Positions 1 to 12,743 of a stretch of DNA of 64,000 nucleotides are shown in pieces; positions within the stretch are counted from its first letter, which is position 1, and each line of letters starts with the position of its first letter. This DNA is from Centroberyx gerrardi (taxonomy: Eukaryota > Chordata > Actinopteri > Beryciformes > Berycidae). The stretch covers positions 11,098,975-11,162,974 of the forward strand of contig NC_136005.1 in NCBI RefSeq assembly GCF_048128805.1. The letters run 5' to 3'. The notes under the pieces were generated by a model. The model saw only the letters and a program-made list of their open reading frames with translations. It ran no database searches and was not told where the DNA came from. The position numbers and the translations under genes were made by a program.

Positions 1-220
1 TGACTCATGTGACTGGCTGCTGTGAAGTCCATCTGAGCTCAAACCATTAGCCTGCTTATTGTTCAGGGCCACATAAGTTAGCACAACCTGATTTTTAAAC
101 CATCCAAAAGGGAGTACTACAAAGGCAAGACATACATATATGAATCCTGCTTTTACTTGACTTTCCTATTCTGGGCTATTGTATGAATGTGGAAAAACTT
201 ATAGATACAGGTGATTACAT

Positions 221-224
<4 letters not shown>

Positions 225-282
<58 letters not shown>
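225..282. repeat. (GA)n microsatellite
   Basis: 58 bp of uninterrupted GA dinucleotides. It produces spurious open frames of alternating Arg-Glu or Ser-Leu on both strands. Confidence 0.95.
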
Positions 283-286
<4 letters not shown>

Positions 287-1004
287 AGGTATCACAACCA
301 CAGATGCATGTGACAAAATGGATTCTAGCCTGTCGAGGAGGAAAACAGCTTGTGGCCATGAATCAGGGCATTTGTAGACTAACAGACAGATGCCGTTTGC
401 CAAGTTGTGATGAGACTTTAACTCACTTACTCCTTAACTTCACCTAGAGGAATCAATGTTATTAAATCTAATCCAGTGACCAAGAACGACCAAGCGACCA
501 AGAACCGACCCAGAAACAACCAGGAAGCAACAGCAGAGAAAGGGAAAGAGAGGGAGATTTGCCTGTCTTACATTTCCACTGCGTGTCAGGGTTACATAAC
601 GAGACAGCCCAAACTCAGATTGAGAAAGCCTTTTAAGACGGAGCTGTGAGGTGAACTGAATTGCTTGTAGGCGTGCTGAAGATGGCTGAGAATCCCAAAT
701 ATTTGACAGCAGTCGGAGAGTTTTCAGTCAGCTCCTGGCTACAAAGGCCCTCGCCCCTCTGATGGCACTGAAGCCGGGTCTCCTACATATTTTTAGCTTG
801 GTGTTCCGCAACGCCAGGGAGGAGCTGCCTTGTACTCGCTGAAGAAAAGTGTGTGTCTGTGTCTGTGTTTGTGTATGTGTGTGTGTGTTTTTGTGTGTGT
901 GTGTGCCTCGTCTTCGGTTCTGCACGTGTCAGTAGTAATCAGGAAGTGCATCAATGAGAAGAGCAGCGCTGCATGCTGATCATCCTACGTTTTGTCCACA
1001 TATG

Positions 1005-1612
1005 CAATTGTTTTCATTGGTTTTGATACTAAGTAGTAACTAATTACATTTACTCACATTACTGTAATTGAGTGTATTTGTACTTTTTTGAGTATTTCTT
1101 AAAGTAAGTAATTTTACTTTTACTTAAGTAGGTTTTTACTGAAGTATTGTACTTAGCTACACTTTAAATCACATCCATTAGAGTACACATGTTGTGGCTC
1201 TCCATAAGGAACATAAACTGGACTGGAAGCTGGTCGTAAATTGACAAATTGTGGAGCCATTCACAGTGAACGGTCAGTCAGCAAAGAAGAGAAGAGTAAT
1301 AGGAGCTTTTACTGTCTTTACTTTGTTTGTGCACTTCATTTTGTAATTTCCTGAATTTTCCAATTAAAAGAATCTAATTTGAACTTGGCCCTCTCGTCCT
1401 TTGAGAATCGCACGGGAAAGATCAAATCTAACAACGCTCTCTTTTCTAAAAAGTATCTCAGTAACTTTTACTCTGAGCACATTTTAAATTAGCTACTTTT
1501 TACTTTTACTTAAGTAGATTTTTACACCAGTAATCATACTTCTACTTAAGTAAAATATCAGCCATGTAACAATACTTCTTCTTGAGTATGACATTCTAGT
1601 ACTATTTCCTAG
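1005..1612. mobile_element. MITE-like element with repeated ACTTAAGT motifs
   Basis: AT-rich block in which TTTTACTTAAGTAG-type segments recur at about 1112-1135 and 1500-1520, with mirrored copies toward the right end (TACTTAAGTAAAAT). This dense ACTTAAGT and AAGTA pattern is common in short non-autonomous DNA elements of fish. Exact ends and target duplications were not resolved. A 250-bp unrelated stretch sits between the two ends. Confidence 0.45.
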
Positions 1613-2188
1613 TATGGAAATTTAAACTGCAGAAATTAGTAGTTTGGCTCCTAAAAAGAAAAATGAAAAAAAAAGAGACATCTACTCTAAAGCATAAATT
1701 GGTTAAACGTTTACTGACCTGATGCTCTATACTTTACAGATATTGAATGATTTGGTATTTTTCTTTCGAAAGGGATACACAGAGTTTTGGGAATACATCT
1801 TTTCCTATAACTGCTTACTGTCTAAGCAGAAGAGCAGAAGACGTGGGCACAGCCTGGAGAGGTATGACGTATGTGTATGTGGTGTCAACATGTAGCTAAG
1901 CAGCCGATCCCTCAACTATTAGTGCACTGTGTATTGACACCTCCACACCTACAGCGCACCACCTGCACCCACCCGCTGCTACAGCCGGGAGGAATGGGGA
2001 GGGACAGCAGGGTGGTAGAGTGAGATCGAACCTTTAAGGCTGCGCTTCAGCCTGCTGGCATGTTTGAACAGAGAGCTGGAGTGTGCAGGCGGACAAATAA
2101 AGGCTGGGATTTTGAAGGCTGATCCACTAAAACTCTGAAATAAATTAGATGAGGCTGACTTGTTCCTGTAAACATCTTTGCTGTTTAT

Positions 2189-2216
2189 TGTGTGTGTGTG
2201 TGTGTGTGTGTGTGTG
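2189..2216. repeat. (TG)n microsatellite
   Basis: Uninterrupted TG repeat, 28 bp. Confidence 0.9.
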
Positions 2217-2477
2217 CATGTCTCTGTGTGTGTGCACTTGCTTGTGGTTGGAAGTTCATTGGGCCGTTTGTGGAAATGTACATTAACATAATAGAAAATG
2301 GATGACTGTGTGCCATTACAATCCCACACTGTTCTGCATAATGCTACAGAGGCTCCTGGACTATGATACCGAGGAGGAGAAACATAAAGCCGTATACTGC
2401 ATGTCTGAACCCTTTATGAATGACGGGTGAATGAAATGTTCCAAACAATGAAATGTGAACAAAAGTGATTCACAAAT

Positions 2478-2556
2478 GTAAACATACATGGATACATATT
2501 CTCAAATATGCACTACTATCTAATTTATGTGAGAATATGTATCCATGTATGTTTAC
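2478..2556. repeat. Perfect 27-bp inverted repeat with 25-bp loop
   Basis: The 27 bases at 2478-2504 are the exact reverse complement of 2530-2556; the spacer is 2505-2529. Part of the left arm plus the spacer recurs directly about 88 bp downstream, from 2580 to about 2620, with a few mismatches. This is a foldback structure, probably a mobile-element remnant. Confidence 0.85.
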
Positions 2557-2703
2557 ATGGATACATACAGCATTCTCATATACATATTCTCAAATATGTA
2601 CTACTATCTAATTTATATGTTTAAATGCATCAGGGAAATTGTTGCCATTATGCACAGTCAAAAAATATATTTCCATGTTGTTTTTTTTTGTCAATATACT
2701 AAT

Positions 2704-2950
2704 TTCATGTAGGTTTCCTCCCAGATTCCAAAAACATGCAAGTCAGGTGGATTGGAGACTCTAATTTGCCAAAAGGTATGAATGGGAGTGTGAGTGACTG
2801 TCTGTCTCTCTATGTTAGCCCTGTAATGGATTGATGACTCTGTCCCAGGATGTTTTCCTGCCTTCCACCCAATGTATGCTGGGAAACACTCCAGCCCCGC
2901 ATGACCCTGAATAGAGATAAAGCGGTAGAGAAAATGAATGAACGGATGGT
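2704..2950 (+). repeat. Old dispersed fish interspersed repeat
   Basis: Diverged copy of a very common fish repeat, recognised by successive pieces: GTTTCCTCCCAGATTCC, ACATGCAAGTCAGGTG, TTGGAGACTCTAATTTGCC, a GTCTGTCTCTCTATGTTAGCC block, and a final GATAAAGCGGTAGAGAAAAT with GAATGAA repeats. Family recognition is from memory of the consensus. Confidence 0.6.
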
Positions 2951-3241
2951 TTAAATCATTGACATTTGGATAATTGAAGTCATAGCCCATGTTTTTCATG
3001 GAGGAAGGGCAGAATGGGCCACCGTGTGCATGCATGTGTGTGTGTGTGTGTGCATGTTGCAGAGACTGTAGTACACCTAAGTACCAGCTCACTGCGTCAA
3101 AACACAGCCAGGTGAGGGGGGAAAGGAGAAATGGATAGAGGGAGGAGAAAGGAGAGAGCTGAAGAGAGAAAGGCAGATGTGAACTGAAGCAGAAGATGGA
3201 GACGACACACCGAGTCCAAACAGGAGGAGAAGAGAGCTGCA

Positions 3242-3278
<37 letters not shown>
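3242..3278. repeat. (GCT)n trinucleotide repeat
   Basis: About 12 copies of GCT/CAG in ttc39a intron 4; non-coding here. Confidence 0.9.
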
Positions 3279-3280
<2 letters not shown>

Positions 3281-5634
3281 TCAGGACGTCGGGCCCCTTT
3301 TTCTCTATAGATTAGTTCCTCAGTGTTTCTCTCTCGCACCGCAGTATATGTCGTCACACCTTACATAATATCACATATTAGAAGTCCCAGGGCGTTGGCT
3401 TTGTCACAGAAGCTTTTTCTGAACAGGAGAATTCAGAGGGGGGCCATGGTTGTTACAGAGTTTTGTATAAACCTGACTTCCTACAAACCCTAAGGCCGGG
3501 TCTCAATTCGATCAGAGTGCTGCACCCAGATGTCCAAAAACCCTTTATTTTCACTGTATTCCCTATCCTTATGTGTTCACTGAATCCTCCAGCAAAAAAC
3601 TATGAGGGAGATGCTAGAGGGAAGGAGATAAGGACTGTTTATTAACTTGTATGGCGTTATTCTGCACTATAACAACTGCTAAATACCTAAATGAGACATT
3701 CATGGGTAAAGACTACAGTAATATATATATTCAACTATCCTGGGAGCTTGGTTAGGTCTCCATAGGTCTGATATTCAGGTTATAATACAGCAGACCTGGG
3801 TCAAATTGCAGTTGTAAACAATTCTTAGCTCTTGGTTTTAATCTGCTTGGCGTACTAGGTGGGTCGGATTTGCCGCTCCAGGACAAGTAAGTGACAGGAA
3901 AATTGTCAATCACAGAAAAGTATACTAGAATTACTTCCACATACAGTATTTTCCTGTGTTTGTCTAAAATGTCTGTCCTACTGTATGTGGCAAAAACCAA
4001 CCATCTGGGACTTAACGGCTAAAAACAAACAAAGTCTGTTTGGCTGAGTCCTGGTATACAGTGTACCTATACAGTACATTACAAGGTGAGGATTAAGCTG
4101 CATTTCAGCCACTGAAAGAGGAAGAGAAAGAACACAAAGGACTGCGGGAAGCATTTGGAGACAGAAATGAGGACACCTGACGGGCTGACAGAATGCCAAG
4201 CCTCAGGCGGCAGCAGCTAGAGGTGTTGCCAGGGCAGATTTAGACAGATTTTCCTTGGGGTGGAGGAATACTTCCTTCACTTCACAAATCCTGCTTTAGA
4301 CACCGAACCATATTATGTTTATGACTCCGGGACATAGTCACTTGTCAACAGACTAATTATGTAACGTCGTATCAATTCCTCATAATATATCAGTATCTGT
4401 ATCCAAGAAAATCTCCATAATGAATTTATGAATTAAGAAATCAAACAAATTGCCTCACTCAGAGCATTTTGAACACTCGGAGCACTGCGAACACATTACC
4501 GATATGACAGTCTGTCAATCTAGCCTGAGTACAAAACCACAGGCAGGATGTAAGGCCTTAAGGGAACCCTATCCTCTGTCTTTTTGCATGCCAGCGTCAC
4601 AGAGAAGAGCTTGGATGAGAAACTGGGGCTAAGGAGTGGCTAGCAACCCCAGAGAAAAGACACACACAGAGCAGAGGATAATAGCAATGGAACGATAAAG
4701 GTCCTGATAATGGAGGAGAGAATGAACGGCGAACAATGAGGTAACCTGATGACAGTGTTGGAGTACAATACTAGGAGCAGGGTGTGAGTTTGTGTTTGTG
4801 GATATAACTCTAATGCCAGTCAAGTAAAAGCTACAGCTACAAAATCGTCCAACCAGCATCAGCAGTGTGTACATTTGTCTACACCACCATTCATCCCTTG
4901 GCCTTCCCTACAGCAGCCACCTGTAGCTCTGTGTATAACAGCCTCTACACTAGTGTTGTGTTGTGCCTAGGGCTGGGCATTGAAAATGAAACCTATTGGT
5001 ATTGATTTTGGCACTGGGGCATCCAAATGTATTAAAAAGGTATTGTAATGCTCAAAATGTTGGGATTCTTGCAATGAGAACCCAGGCTTTCCTCTTGTTT
5101 TGACATTTTTATTGAGGAGATCAACTCAGCTCAGGTTGTAATTCTATTTAGAAAATCAGATGGCCATGTGCAAGAGTTAAACAGAAAATAATTTGATGTA
5201 TTTATATAATGAAATGTGTATTAAATCAACAAAGAAATGTACTGAAAAAGGTTTTGCCGTTATTGAACCAGTATCAAACCGGAGCTGGTGTCGAAACTCA
5301 AGTATCAGAATCAGTATTGATATTAAAACATTTCTTATGATACACAGCTACAGACTTCTTCTTCTATATATTCTATTTCTATATTTCTATAAATAGAAAA
5401 TACCACATCCCTCTATTGTGCATGTTACTGTTAAACAATTCAACAATTTCCCGTTAAATATTTTGACTTTCTGAACCTGGAGTATCCATAAATGCTTAGA
5501 AAATACAATTTGCTTGAATGCGGAAAGGCAGCTATTGATTCTGATTCATCAGGTTTGCCCATGATAGCTAAGCCAAACAGGCCAGAGCTGAGGATGGGAG
5601 CTGTGTTCGGCTCTGGTCCAGGCTGCGCTCCTAC

Positions 5635-8029
5635 CTGGATCTAAGCCGGACCTGCGCCTCCTCAAAGTCGTTTCTGAGGAACAGATCGAGGGCAGCCATG
5701 CAGTCCTCCAGAGCCATAGACAGGTCCGACCGCGGGCACCTGGAAAACCAAGACAGGCACACAGTGTGGATGAGACTGGGAAATTAGCTGAACATATTGT
5801 TGATTAAAGAGACAAAGTTGGGGGTTGAGATATAGATGAAGTCCTGGTTAATTGAACAGTTTTCTACCCTTAAAAAAAACATTGAACAAAAAGCAATTCG
5901 TACAATCTTTTACACTTGACACATCAGTCTTACTAAAGCACTAAACCGTTTTTAAACTTGTTGCATACTTGACTACTCAACTACTCAAAAAAGTCAATCC
6001 TAGAAGTCAATTAGATTTTCACAAGTTGTAAATTAAAAAATCTACTTTAACTGGACAAATTCCATTCGTTCATGTGAAAAGACTAGGTTTCTCACATCAA
6101 GAACAAGATAAACTGTGTCTGAGTTTTACACTTTAATGACATGTTCAGTTTTCAAAAGACCACTTGACCATTTGCAGTCTCAACAGTAGATTCAGTTATG
6201 AGAATCTAAGGAAGAGCCACGTCACCTCCCTCCATCCTGCTACCCCCCACCCTTCATTTTCTCTCTTTCTCTCCCTCTCTCCCCCTCCCTCCAGCTCTGC
6301 TGCAGTGGCCCTGTTCTCATTTAGACGGAGGGCAGTCTCAAAGACAACCTCCAAACACTGAAAGGACAGGTAGTGGGATTGTGATATTGTCCCAGTTTAC
6401 TTTCAACATTCTTATTCTATAGTCAATCCCTTTTACTCCTCCAATACTTCACAAGAGCTACGGAAACACAGGCAGAAAATCACAACGCTGCCGGCTACTG
6501 GGACAAGCAAAACTCTCTAAAAACGGGCTTCACTTTAGCGCTTTGCTGTTCCTGTTGTTGTTACTTGTAATAGACAACTGCACATTATAGAAGGCATCAC
6601 CATAAAGTCACGACCATCCACTGTTCTGACTATGAAAGCTAGCTCTAGATAGGACACAGTCAGGATGCGTCCTGCTTTCATGAAAGTGAAGGACAATTTC
6701 TTATGCCTTGAATGATATAGTGTACATTACTGTGACTGTTTAAAAAAAAAAACCTTATCTTTGTGGAAGCGAAAAATTACAATAATGTTGCTGCGTATTT
6801 CAGAGTTCAGTTTGTCACATGATGCACGTGATGCTCACGTGATGACTCTTGAATGTATGGCGTCGGCAAGCTGTTTTTGGTAAGGTGAAAGCACAAGACT
6901 CATAAAACCTCTAACAATGCTATATGCACTTCACCTCATGTGAGGTTATCAATCTTTTTGCTTTCAGTCACTGTATTGATAATGGATCAACAGATGCAAA
7001 TGTGGTTTATTTCTCTACTCCACTGCAAGAATAAAAACCACTGTAAACTAACTGATCAACAGTAGCCTGGAAGTGCAAAACACAACTGCCTTTCACAAAT
7101 TAATTTATAAATCAGAAAACAGATTAACATTTAACTAAACAATTGAACAAATGAATTAGTTTAATGCTAATATTAGCATGCTAATTATAAAACTCTACTA
7201 GCTAACACACTAATGCTTATTTTGTCAGACTTAGATGACACTAACTTTGCTAAATTAATGCTAATGCTAAAACATGAATGCTAATGCTAACATGTTAAAG
7301 CTAACAATAATACTATAATGCTAATGCTAATACGCTACTGTGGTGATGCTAATGCTAGGGTCCTTTCACATGTAGCATTAGCATGTTAGCATTAAGATGA
7401 TTCATTTGTTTAATTTGTATTGTGATTTGTTAGTTTTCTATTATGCATAATTTGTTTTGTGAAATGCCATTGTGTTTTCACTTCCAGGCCACCATACAGA
7501 TCACATAAGCATGGCGATTAAATGCCAGGTACATGCATTCCTAAATAGCTGGAACCCGGTCGAGCACAAGAAACACTAAAACATGTTTTTTGAGATGTTA
7601 ACTGATATCTAGGTGTTGTTTGAGATAGAAGACAATAATACTAGGCGTTATCTCCAAATATAAGCGTATGTTGAATTGCGTGTATGTTCTAGGCGCCTGA
7701 TCGACAACTCTCTTTTTTCTGAGGTTAAAAAACCAAAGTGGGTGAACGTCACTGGATGTTTAGTAGTACCTTACTTTAGTTTGACTCTACGTAATCAGAT
7801 TGATTTGATAGCCGGTTCCGCCGCCCCCCTCCCTCTCCACCATTTCATTGAATTTTTCAAAGTAGTGGGGTCGTTGATGAAGAGTAGAGAGCAGAGCAGA
7901 GACCCTGCAAACACAACTAAGACTAATCTGTTTAACAGGGGTGACTAACAGATAGCGTTCACGTTACATTCCTGCCCATCAGAAACACAGAGGAACTCTT
8001 TATACTGCACTTTGCTTCTGAACTCATCA

Positions 8030-8073
<44 letters not shown>

Positions 8074-11000
8074 ATAGATGCACAGACATGCTCACCCATA
8101 CAGGGACAAACACATTTAAATCTACGCACGCAACCACAGAGACACATGCGCATACGCCAGGGAACAAACACTGGGTAATGACATGCGGATGACCATCAGA
8201 TCCACCCTATGACCAGCAGCAGGCTGCACTGCCTAGAAACTCAGCACAGAAACTCACACTGAAAACTACTGTCAGAGCAAGTCTTTGGGTGGGCACACAC
8301 TTCAAGATTTCCTAAACTAATTAGGCTCCAAAGTTGAGCCAGCCCAAAAAAAACCCCAACAAATTATGATGTGGATTCTCAAGTTATGTGGGACAACCTG
8401 CTGGTCAAAACCTTGTGCTGTGCATCTACCCTTCCTGAGTTTGTACATATTTTCATGTCTGAAGCCCATTTTATAGCATTAATAATGATAAAATGCTACT
8501 AATATTAACAGTAGGCTACTACTATTACTAACAATAATGAACTTCATTTAAATAGCATTTTTCATAGCCCAGTGCCTACAAACAATGAATGAAGAAGACA
8601 TGGTGGGGTCAATAATGCAAACATTGAAAATGCCAGAAAGGAATTAAAACTAGGCTACATGTGTGTGGTCACATAGTCATGATTACAAGGTTATAGTCAC
8701 ATGTCTTCCCCCACTGACCAAGGATCCAATCCTTTCTCTCGTGTGTCCTGTTAATTACCGTGTTTCCCTCTCAGCTTTCCCACTGTGCAGGTGGACTCCC
8801 TATTGCCCTTTTTTTATTAAAGACAACAAGGTTACATGAGAATAAAAATAGTCATATAAAAGCCTGTCTGTTAAAAATGTGCTATGAAAAGTGAGTTAAA
8901 AGATGTGACTGAGGGACGGTGTGTTCCAAAGTGCAGCCAGAAACATCAATTTTGTCCTTAAACTAAACTATTACTAAACTACTACATCAACGGCGTGGAG
9001 ATTGTGTAATGCCATCTGGACCTCTTCCATAGATGAATATACACACACTGGTCAAGTACATTTTTGCACACACACACTTATTATCCATCATTCAGTCCAG
9101 CTGAAGGGATGAATATGTAACCCTGCCAGAGTCTAATCTGTTACATTCAGTGTACAAGCATAAGCTAATTGAGTAAAGAGATCCAGATGACCCAGATTAA
9201 AACTGTCAAGTGACTGCGGTATGTTGGAGAGTTGGTTTGCTTATCTGACAAAAACATCATTCTGTAACCAACGGGTACATATTGTGAAGTGTCACGTAAG
9301 GGCTCTGATAGAAATCAAACACACTTCCTCAATATTTCTCTATATGTTTCTGACTGAGCCTCCTGAGGCCCGTATCACGAAGCGAGATTAGTGGGTTATC
9401 GAGCTAACTGGGTTTAACTCTGGCTTTTCGGTCTCACGAAGGTGGTTCACGTTTATCCGGGGTAGATCACCATGGTAACCTATGCTGCACTTCAGGGTAT
9501 CGGATCAAAACATATGAAGGGCCCGCCTTCTGACCAATCAGATTTCCGGAAACAGGGAGTCACCATTCCTACAGGATCCCGATATGGACAAATATACAAA
9601 TGAAAATCACAATAAAAAACTGAAAACTGTTAGGGTATTTTTGAATGAACAGACAGTAAGAAGTGCTGTTCGCAGGGTGACGTGTTTACAGACCAGTAGA
9701 ATCACGTTGTTTTCCATGATAACTTATTATATCGGAGATATAGCAGGTAGGCTACTTAATTGACCATATTATTAATGGATTAAAGTTACTGTTGCATATA
9801 TTAATTGCACTGACTTTATTTAATTGGATTCCCGACAGTGTTTGGTTCAATGTCGGCTATTTCATATTCTATTACCGCAGCCCGAAGAACATGAGGCCGA
9901 GTTTATGAATAGACAATGTTTTTACAGCCTCAATGTGTCCACAAACTATTTTATCAATGAAAAATATGCCCACTGTGTCCTAATGACGGGGCAGTAATCC
10001 TCTCTAGCCTTGGAAGCAGAAACAACTTTTACTTTTCGCGGTTATGTTTTGTAATGCTGACAGTTATTCATTATAAGAATTTGTTCTTCTTGAGAGAAGA
10101 ACCCAATGTTAGTAGCTATCCATTTCTTTCCGATACCCATGTTGAAAATGTCAGCAGGAAATATTAGGGCTTATGTCATCCTATAATTAGGTCTATTGTC
10201 TATGGCTTTTATTGTTTGATTAGCCTATTTTATAATTTTCGCCTATTTCATCTTATCTTATCCGAATTGTCTGATCTGGATCTGTCCATGTTGCATGTGA
10301 TTGGCTATTTGTTACAAACCCCGCCTCTTTCATGTGAACGCGCTCAGCTGGATAGGTAAATCCTGGGTTGACAGAGCCAGTTGATAACCAGCTACATGAG
10401 GCCGGTTATCCAGGACCGCCAATGTTAGGTTTAGTGAAGCCGGTTAACTCAAAGATACCCTGACTTTGTTGAACTTGCTTCGTGAGACAGGCCTCAGCTC
10501 TTTAAATAGTTTGGATTAGACCATATTGAAGATCAATATATCAATAAACTAATAGGCTAGCTATAACTACACAGTATGCTGACAGGCAATGATTATTTAA
10601 AGATGGCACACAGCCAGAGGCTTTACCATCTAAAAGTAGCTTGTAAGGTAACATAAACAACAAAATCATTTGTCTATCTTTGTCTCTGGTTTAGTTATGT
10701 TATATCCGGAAATATAGAAGGGAGGGAGCAAGAATGCAGCATTGGAGGAAGTGTTAGGGTTCATATTAAATGGCACAAGTGCAGAGGATGGAGACAACCA
10801 TTTGTAAATCTGATGGGTCAATCTGAAGGCGTGTTCAACTGATTTACCCAAGAGACTGTTATTAACATAAATGTTATACATCATAAATATTTTATGACTT
10901 TGCTGTTAACCCTTCTTGAGATATGCTGCCTTCTTTTCTCACTCCACACTCAACTGACATTCATGCCATTGGTCTGAATTGATTGGAAACTAAGATTTTG

Positions 11001-11433
11001 GCAGGATTACTCTTTACTATACCTTTAAAGACAAGGGCCTTAGGCCTTAGGATTGGATACACACTGAAAAGAAAAGAAACTATTCTATTAATGCCTTTCT
11101 GTTGAGATCCAGCTCTCAGTCTGTGAACAAAATGCAGTCACATAACAACACAATGCAATCAGATACATGAGGAGCAGCATGATCATCGCACAGTACAGGA
11201 CACTGTCCTTTAACTCGAGAGATAATTGACATTTGAGTGAATGAAAGAAAAGGCATGACAACCAGCACAATGAGGCGAGTCTGTTAGGTTCAGGATGTGC
11301 ATACCACACATTGTCCCAATAATTAATTTAATTTCAAGTCAGCAAGTCTGAAATTCTGGGTTGATTTCTCTAGAGGGCAACTTGAACAATGGCGATCATT
11401 ACCACTGAAGCAAACACACAAACACACACACAC

Positions 11434-11493
<60 letters not shown>

Positions 11494-12200
11494 CCACAAA
11501 CAAACATGCATAAAACCACTGAGCACACAACCGCTATTCATAAACGCACACATAGACACACATGCACACCTTTCCCAGAGTGACAAAGCATTAAGTTTAT
11601 CTACTTTCGTTCTCATAGCTTTCACCACACTGGTTTCTGCTGGTATCGGATGCTAAGAGGCCTCGCTGCATCTAAACACACCGCCTCCGACTGACGCAAA
11701 AGAGCTGAGCTGTTCCTGTATGAAGCGATCCAGTTTGTCCACATGCCTCAGTCTCACAGCTACAACACATCCAGTTCCCTTTACAGTGCGAAGATAACGC
11801 GTACACACACCGTACTGGAGGGCGAGCACAGACACTGGCCTGCCGGACGCACACAAACACACACACACGCAGGATACTTTGCTTTTACTGCACACACACT
11901 GAGAATCATAAAACGACAGACTGATAAACGGACACACTCATGCACGCACACACACACTCCATCTACTCTGACACGCATGCGGTACTGAAGTATCTTACCC
12001 GTTTGATAGAGTCTCTTCCTCTGCTGACATTTTCATCTGGCTAAGAGTGTGTGTGAAAGAGAGAGGAGAGAGAGAGAGGGAGGGAGGGAGAAAGAGAGAG
12101 AGAGAGAGAGAGAGAGATATAAAGAGAGTTGCAGAAGTAAATGTGTGCCTAGGGCCTTTCCAGCAGCGCAGTCTAATGCACTGTAGCTCTCTCTTTCTCT

Positions 12201-12234
<34 letters not shown>

Positions 12235-12252
12235 GAGAAGGGCAGGCGGGCG

Positions 12253-12293
<41 letters not shown>

Positions 12294-12709
12294 AAGAGAA
12301 TGAGGGAGAGAGAGAGAGAGAGAGAAAGGGAGAGGAGGAGGAAGAACGAATGCAGCAGCCCTTAATAAGATTGGGATGACTATCACACATGGGGAGAGAA
12401 AACACAATCTATCTGCGCTGGAAACCATCCGCCCCTTACACACACACACACACACACACGAACACACACACGCACATGGACAGTCCCTTAACCCCCCCCA
12501 CCCCCACCCCACCCCCTTCTCCCCGTCCCACCTCTTCCCATCATCACCCTCACGCTACACACTGCAGTCTCTTCTCTGATTGGTTAATGCAAAATCAGAG
12601 GTGTGGCTGAATGCCCAAGACTGATGGCTCTAGGCTTTTTATATAAGATGCAAAAACAACCCAAAAAACAACCGGGGGGAGAAAGAGAGAAAGACAGAGA
12701 GAGAAAGAC

Positions 12710-12743
<34 letters not shown>

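Larger units (their letters stand above)
1..5634 (-). other. ttc39a intron 4 (partial)
   Basis: No exon of TTC39 type is visible on either strand. It holds microsatellites (GA at 225-282, TG at 2189-2216, GCT at 3242-3278), a MITE-like element near 1.0-1.6 kb, a perfect hairpin at 2478-2556 and an old interspersed repeat at 2704-2950. Short open frames here are microsatellite translations or lack coding character. Confidence 0.6.

Noticed and set aside
4966-5412. Possible MITE beginning GGGCTGGGCATTGAAAATG
   Set aside because: Only the left end resembles a known type of fish element; no matching inverted right end was found.
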